From: Candidatus Saccharimonadota bacterium
GTDB lineage: Bacteria > Patescibacteriota > Saccharimonadia > Saccharimonadales > Saccharimonadaceae
Length of the DNA stretch: 7,222 bases
Assembly: GCA_003545655.1 (NCBI GenBank)
Contig: DODJ01000082.1
Location: forward strand, 5,134 to 12,355
Reading direction: 5' to 3'
Below the pieces are notes generated by a model, which saw nothing but the letters and a program-made list of their open reading frames with translations, did not search any database and was not told where the DNA came from. Positions 5,104-7,222 of this stretch are shown here, piece after piece. Position numbers and translations under genes: made by a program. Numbering within the stretch: the first letter of the stretch is position 1; each line of letters begins with the position of its first letter.

Positions 5104-7222
5104 CTACTTACCCTTACGTATTTGGTTATAATCTACAGACATGTCGTTATCGTGGAACCGAGGGTTACTATGAAGTGTTTGGTGAATTCTAATCGTTTCA
5201 TCAAGACGGTCACCAAGTGTACGTCGAGCGTCGGGGTCGCTAAGGGCGGTGGTCATGTTACGGTACAGCGAAGCGAGAGCTTTTTCGTGCGCCGCTTTCT
5301 GCGCGGCGTTTACTGCTGGATCAGGGTCGTATTGATAAGTATCTACATTGTCGACAACACGTCCGAGTGTGTTTGAAACCTCTTTCCACCAGCCAGCTTT
5401 TTGGCCGCTTACTTGGTCTGCGGTTACGTCACCAAGAGACAGGGCTATACTAGTGTCCATGAACTCACGGCTTGCTCCGGCAAGGCCTGGGTTTGCTTGT
5501 AGATCGAACCCACCTTTAACCTTCATGGTCGATGCATTGCGAGCAAATAGGCCAGTAAGCATGCGCTGGTCTATAAACGTATCGTTCATACGAGCCTTAC
5601 GTAGGGTTGAAATGTCGCCATCTTGGGCAAGCGCTTCAAGAGCCGCCTCAACAATTGCAGGGTCTTGAGGCTCTCGGGTGATAGGGTTACCGTCAGCGTC
5701 TTCTCCTATCTGTTTAGCAAAAATGTCCTTCGCTAAGTCTTTGATAGTCTTTCCTTGTTTGACGGCGCGGTCGGTTAGTAGGGTTACGTTGTTGTTGCGC
5801 GCTTCGTTCTCTAGCTTATCTAACTGGGAGATAGCTCCAGCTTGCGCACGGGCACGACCATTCTCATCAATACCCGCGGCCGTTGCAAGCAGCGAATCAG
5901 TAAGGGTTTGATTGGTTGTAGAGTCTTCGTCCATAAGGCTTGATACGTTTGCTTGCTGCACGTACTTAGCGGATGTTGAACCCTGTTGCTCGGCAGCAAG
6001 GCGGGCGCTATCATCTCGCATTTGGTTAAGAAGTGCCATTTCTTGTGGCGTAAGAGGTGTACCATCAACAAGGGTAACGCCGTTTTCATCGACTTTACCA
6101 CCAGCCTTGTATTCTTCAATAATACGGGCAAGGCGGCCATCGGCCACTTGTTGCGCTTGCTTGCTCTTTTCAGTTCGTATAACTTCCTCGTGAAGACGAG
6201 TACCCTTTTCGGACTTAATAGTTGCAACGTATTCAGCAAGTTGCGATTTTGCGCCCTCGCTTGTTGTTTTAACTTCTTCAAGAATAGTCGTAGAGGTATT
6301 AAGGATGGTACCATCAGTAGCACGTTCTTGATCAAATACTTCTTGTACGCGAAGCTGAGCCGCCTCTAGGTGGTCCTTGCTGGACTGAGCAGTACGCGCG
6401 GCAACACCAACTTGGCTTGCGGGGTTGAGCTTCATTCCTTCAACCATTGCAGTGTAGTCGCTCGTAGACTGTTCAAGGGTGAGCTTTGAGGCCTCAAGGT
6501 CACGAACGGTTGCATGAAGTGCTGTACCTGGTGTAGTACGCTGCTGATTGAGGTATATATTGCGCCGATTTTCGCTGGTTTCAAGTGTAGACTTGGATGC
6601 TTCATTGGCGATAAACGAGGCATTAAGCGCCCCACCACCAAGGCGTTGTGTGTTGAAATGGGTATTGGTAGTGTTCTGTGCAGTTTCAAGACGAGCTTTC
6701 TCGTTTTCTACTTGGAGTGCCCGTGAGTAAAGATCGGCTTTGCGTGTTGCGGCTGCCGGGTTCACTTTGAGTGCTTCTATGTGCGCAGCATTATGGCTTT
6801 TAATGGCCTCTTCGTGAAGCTCGGCATCGGTGGCTTCTGTGTGGAGGTCTTGATACGTACCGTTTGTGTGCCATCGGTTATCTGCTTGCTTTTTCGCAGT
6901 ATCAAGTTTTTGCTGTAGTCCGCGGCGACGGAATTCGTTCGCCCGTACCATTTTCGCTCCTGGTCCTCGACCTTTCGAAACGCTGTTCAAACGGCGAAGC
7001 TCGGCGCGGTCGTTTGCCCACTTCTTGTTGCGGTCCAAAAGCCCCTTGTTGGGGTTGTTGGCGATTTGGGCGATCTTCCCAAGCAAGCCGCCACTAAGTT
7101 TAAGAAGGAGAGGGGTAATAACAAGGGGAGCTATTTGTACGGCCAATCCGAAAATCACCATGATGATATTATCGCCAGCATTCATGATAATAATTTGCCC
7201 AGCAAGCTGCGCGCCGCCAAAC
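5104..7222 (-). CDS. VirB6/TrbL-like type IV secretion membrane protein, C-terminal part, with repeat-containing extension
   Basis: The minus-strand frame stays open from the window edge, so 705 C-terminal residues are visible and the start is outside. The ATG at 7185 has no Shine-Dalgarno and is probably internal. The visible N-terminal part has one hydrophobic segment (nt 7167-7096, including the run IIMVIFGLAVQIAP), then a G-x-L-L-G-K-I amphipathic stretch with NNPNKGLLDR and a strongly basic region. By the positive-inside rule the following part of about 640 residues is cytoplasmic. It is mostly helical and soluble: about six 36-residue repeats (about nt 6720-6100), a Gln/Ser-rich middle, and a C-terminal half rich in Ala, Asp and Arg without cysteines. 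The VirB6/TrbL assignment rests on recollection of similar membrane segment and NNPNKG context in Saccharibacteria secretion loci, and is an inference. The stop TAG directly touches the truB stop. Confidence 0.6.
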   Translation of the reverse strand, partial: FGGAQLAGQIIIMNAGDNIIMVIFGLAVQIAPLVITPLLLKLSGGLLGKIAQIANNPNKGLLDRNKKWANDRAELRRLNSVSKGRGPGAKMVRANEFRRRGLQQKLDTAKKQADNRWHTNGTYQDLHTEATDAELHEEAIKSHNAAHIEALKVNPAAATRKADLYSRALQVENEKARLETAQNTTNTHFNTQRLGGGALNASFIANEASKSTLETSENRRNIYLNQQRTTPGTALHATVRDLEASKLTLEQSTSDYTAMVEGMKLNPASQVGVAARTAQSSKDHLEAAQLRVQEVFDQERATDGTILNTSTTILEEVKTTSEGAKSQLAEYVATIKSEKGTRLHEEVIRTEKSKQAQQVADGRLARIIEEYKAGGKVDENGVTLVDGTPLTPQEMALLNQMRDDSARLAAEQQGSTSAKYVQQANVSSLMDEDSTTNQTLTDSLLATAAGIDENGRARAQAGAISQLDKLENEARNNNVTLLTDRAVKQGKTIKDLAKDIFAKQIGEDADGNPITREPQDPAIVEAALEALAQDGDISTLRKARMNDTFIDQRMLTGLFARNASTMKVKGGFDLQANPGLAGASREFMDTSIALSLGDVTADQVSGQKAGWWKEVSNTLGRVVDNVDTYQYDPDPAVNAAQKAAHEKALASLYRNMTTALSDPDARRTLGDRLDETIRIHQTLHSNPRFHDNDMSVDYNQIRKGK
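6100..6720 (-). repeat. Tandem 36-residue protein repeats
   Basis: In the extension of the VirB6-like protein, consecutive units align without gaps at 36 residues: nt 6615-6508, 6507-6400, 6399-6292 and 6291-6184. A 35-residue unit precedes them (6720-6616) and a decayed one follows (6183 to about 6100). Each begins with a helix of the pattern EASKxTLE or similar (NEASKSTLE, LEASKLTLE, AQSSKDHLE, ENEKARLE). A second helix follows, then a turn such as TPGTALHAT, TDGTILNTS, EKGTRLHEE or NPASQVGVA. A less clear copy may lie upstream (turn NGTYQDLHTE, nt about 6861-6835). The units have diverged, so the repeat is visible mainly in protein. Confidence 0.7.

Noticed and set aside
5127..5143. Perfect TATAAT (5127-5132) on the plus strand, 8 bases before an ATG at 5141
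   Set aside because: The spacing mimics the leaderless promoters, but the frame after the ATG ends after 10 codons and there is no TGn in the right register or -35. It lies in secretion-gene coding sequence and is probably chance.
5820..6335. 171-codon minus-strand frame inside the secretion gene in another frame
   Set aside because: It is an out-of-frame reading of the repeat region, with no start signals and a composition typical of shadow frames.
7159..7185. ATG at 7185 or 7161 as the start of the secretion-type gene
   Set aside because: The frame is open to the window edge, no Shine-Dalgarno or promoter precedes either ATG, and the sequence upstream continues in the same hydrophobic Gly/Ala/Ile-rich style.
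1..7222. UGA read as glycine (code 25)
   Set aside because: All conserved genes read through at normal length without any in-frame UGA, so the standard bacterial code explains the window.

Overview
The window looks like a chromosomal segment of a Candidate Phyla Radiation (Patescibacteria) bacterium, most likely Candidatus Saccharibacteria (TM7). This rests on the mix of compact housekeeping genes (MutM, HolA, S20, a short TruB), a degenerate DHH-type protein with a long disordered tail, and the end of a VirB6/TrbL-like membrane protein with a huge soluble extension. It also rests on very tight gene spacing, scarce Shine-Dalgarno sequences and apparently leaderless promoters. The lineage is an inference; no rRNA gene is present. 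All reading frames are intact with UGA as a non-sense codon, so UGA-as-glycine lineages (Gracilibacteria/SR1) are unlikely.

Layout. Positions 1-327 (+) hold the 3' end of an unrecognised, possibly exported protein. Four bases later comes mutM (332-1198, +), then holA (1223-2119, +), which appears to have its own extended -10 promoter. holA converges on rpsT (2168-2530, -) across a short bidirectional terminator hairpin. A 160-bp divergent promoter region (2531-2690) separates rpsT from a 580-residue DHH-like pseudoenzyme (2691-4433, +). truB (4456-5103, +) follows after 22 bp, again with a -10 element almost touching its start codon. The last 2.1 kb (5104-7222, -) is the C-terminal part of a VirB6/TrbL-like protein whose 5' end lies beyond the window. 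Its stop codon directly abuts the truB stop codon.

How the genes fit together. The plus-strand genes are informational and repair functions: oxidised-base excision, clamp loading, tRNA pseudouridylation. S20 on the opposite strand belongs to the small ribosomal subunit, and holA next to rpsT is a widespread bacterial arrangement. The two unusual genes are the DHH-like protein, which has lost nearly all metal-binding residues and carries a Pro/Glu-rich tail with a spaced S-A-Y motif, and the secretion-type protein, which has about six 36-residue helical repeats behind its membrane segment. They are the best candidates for lineage-specific biology here. No CRISPR array, tRNA, rRNA, insertion sequence or prophage signal was seen.
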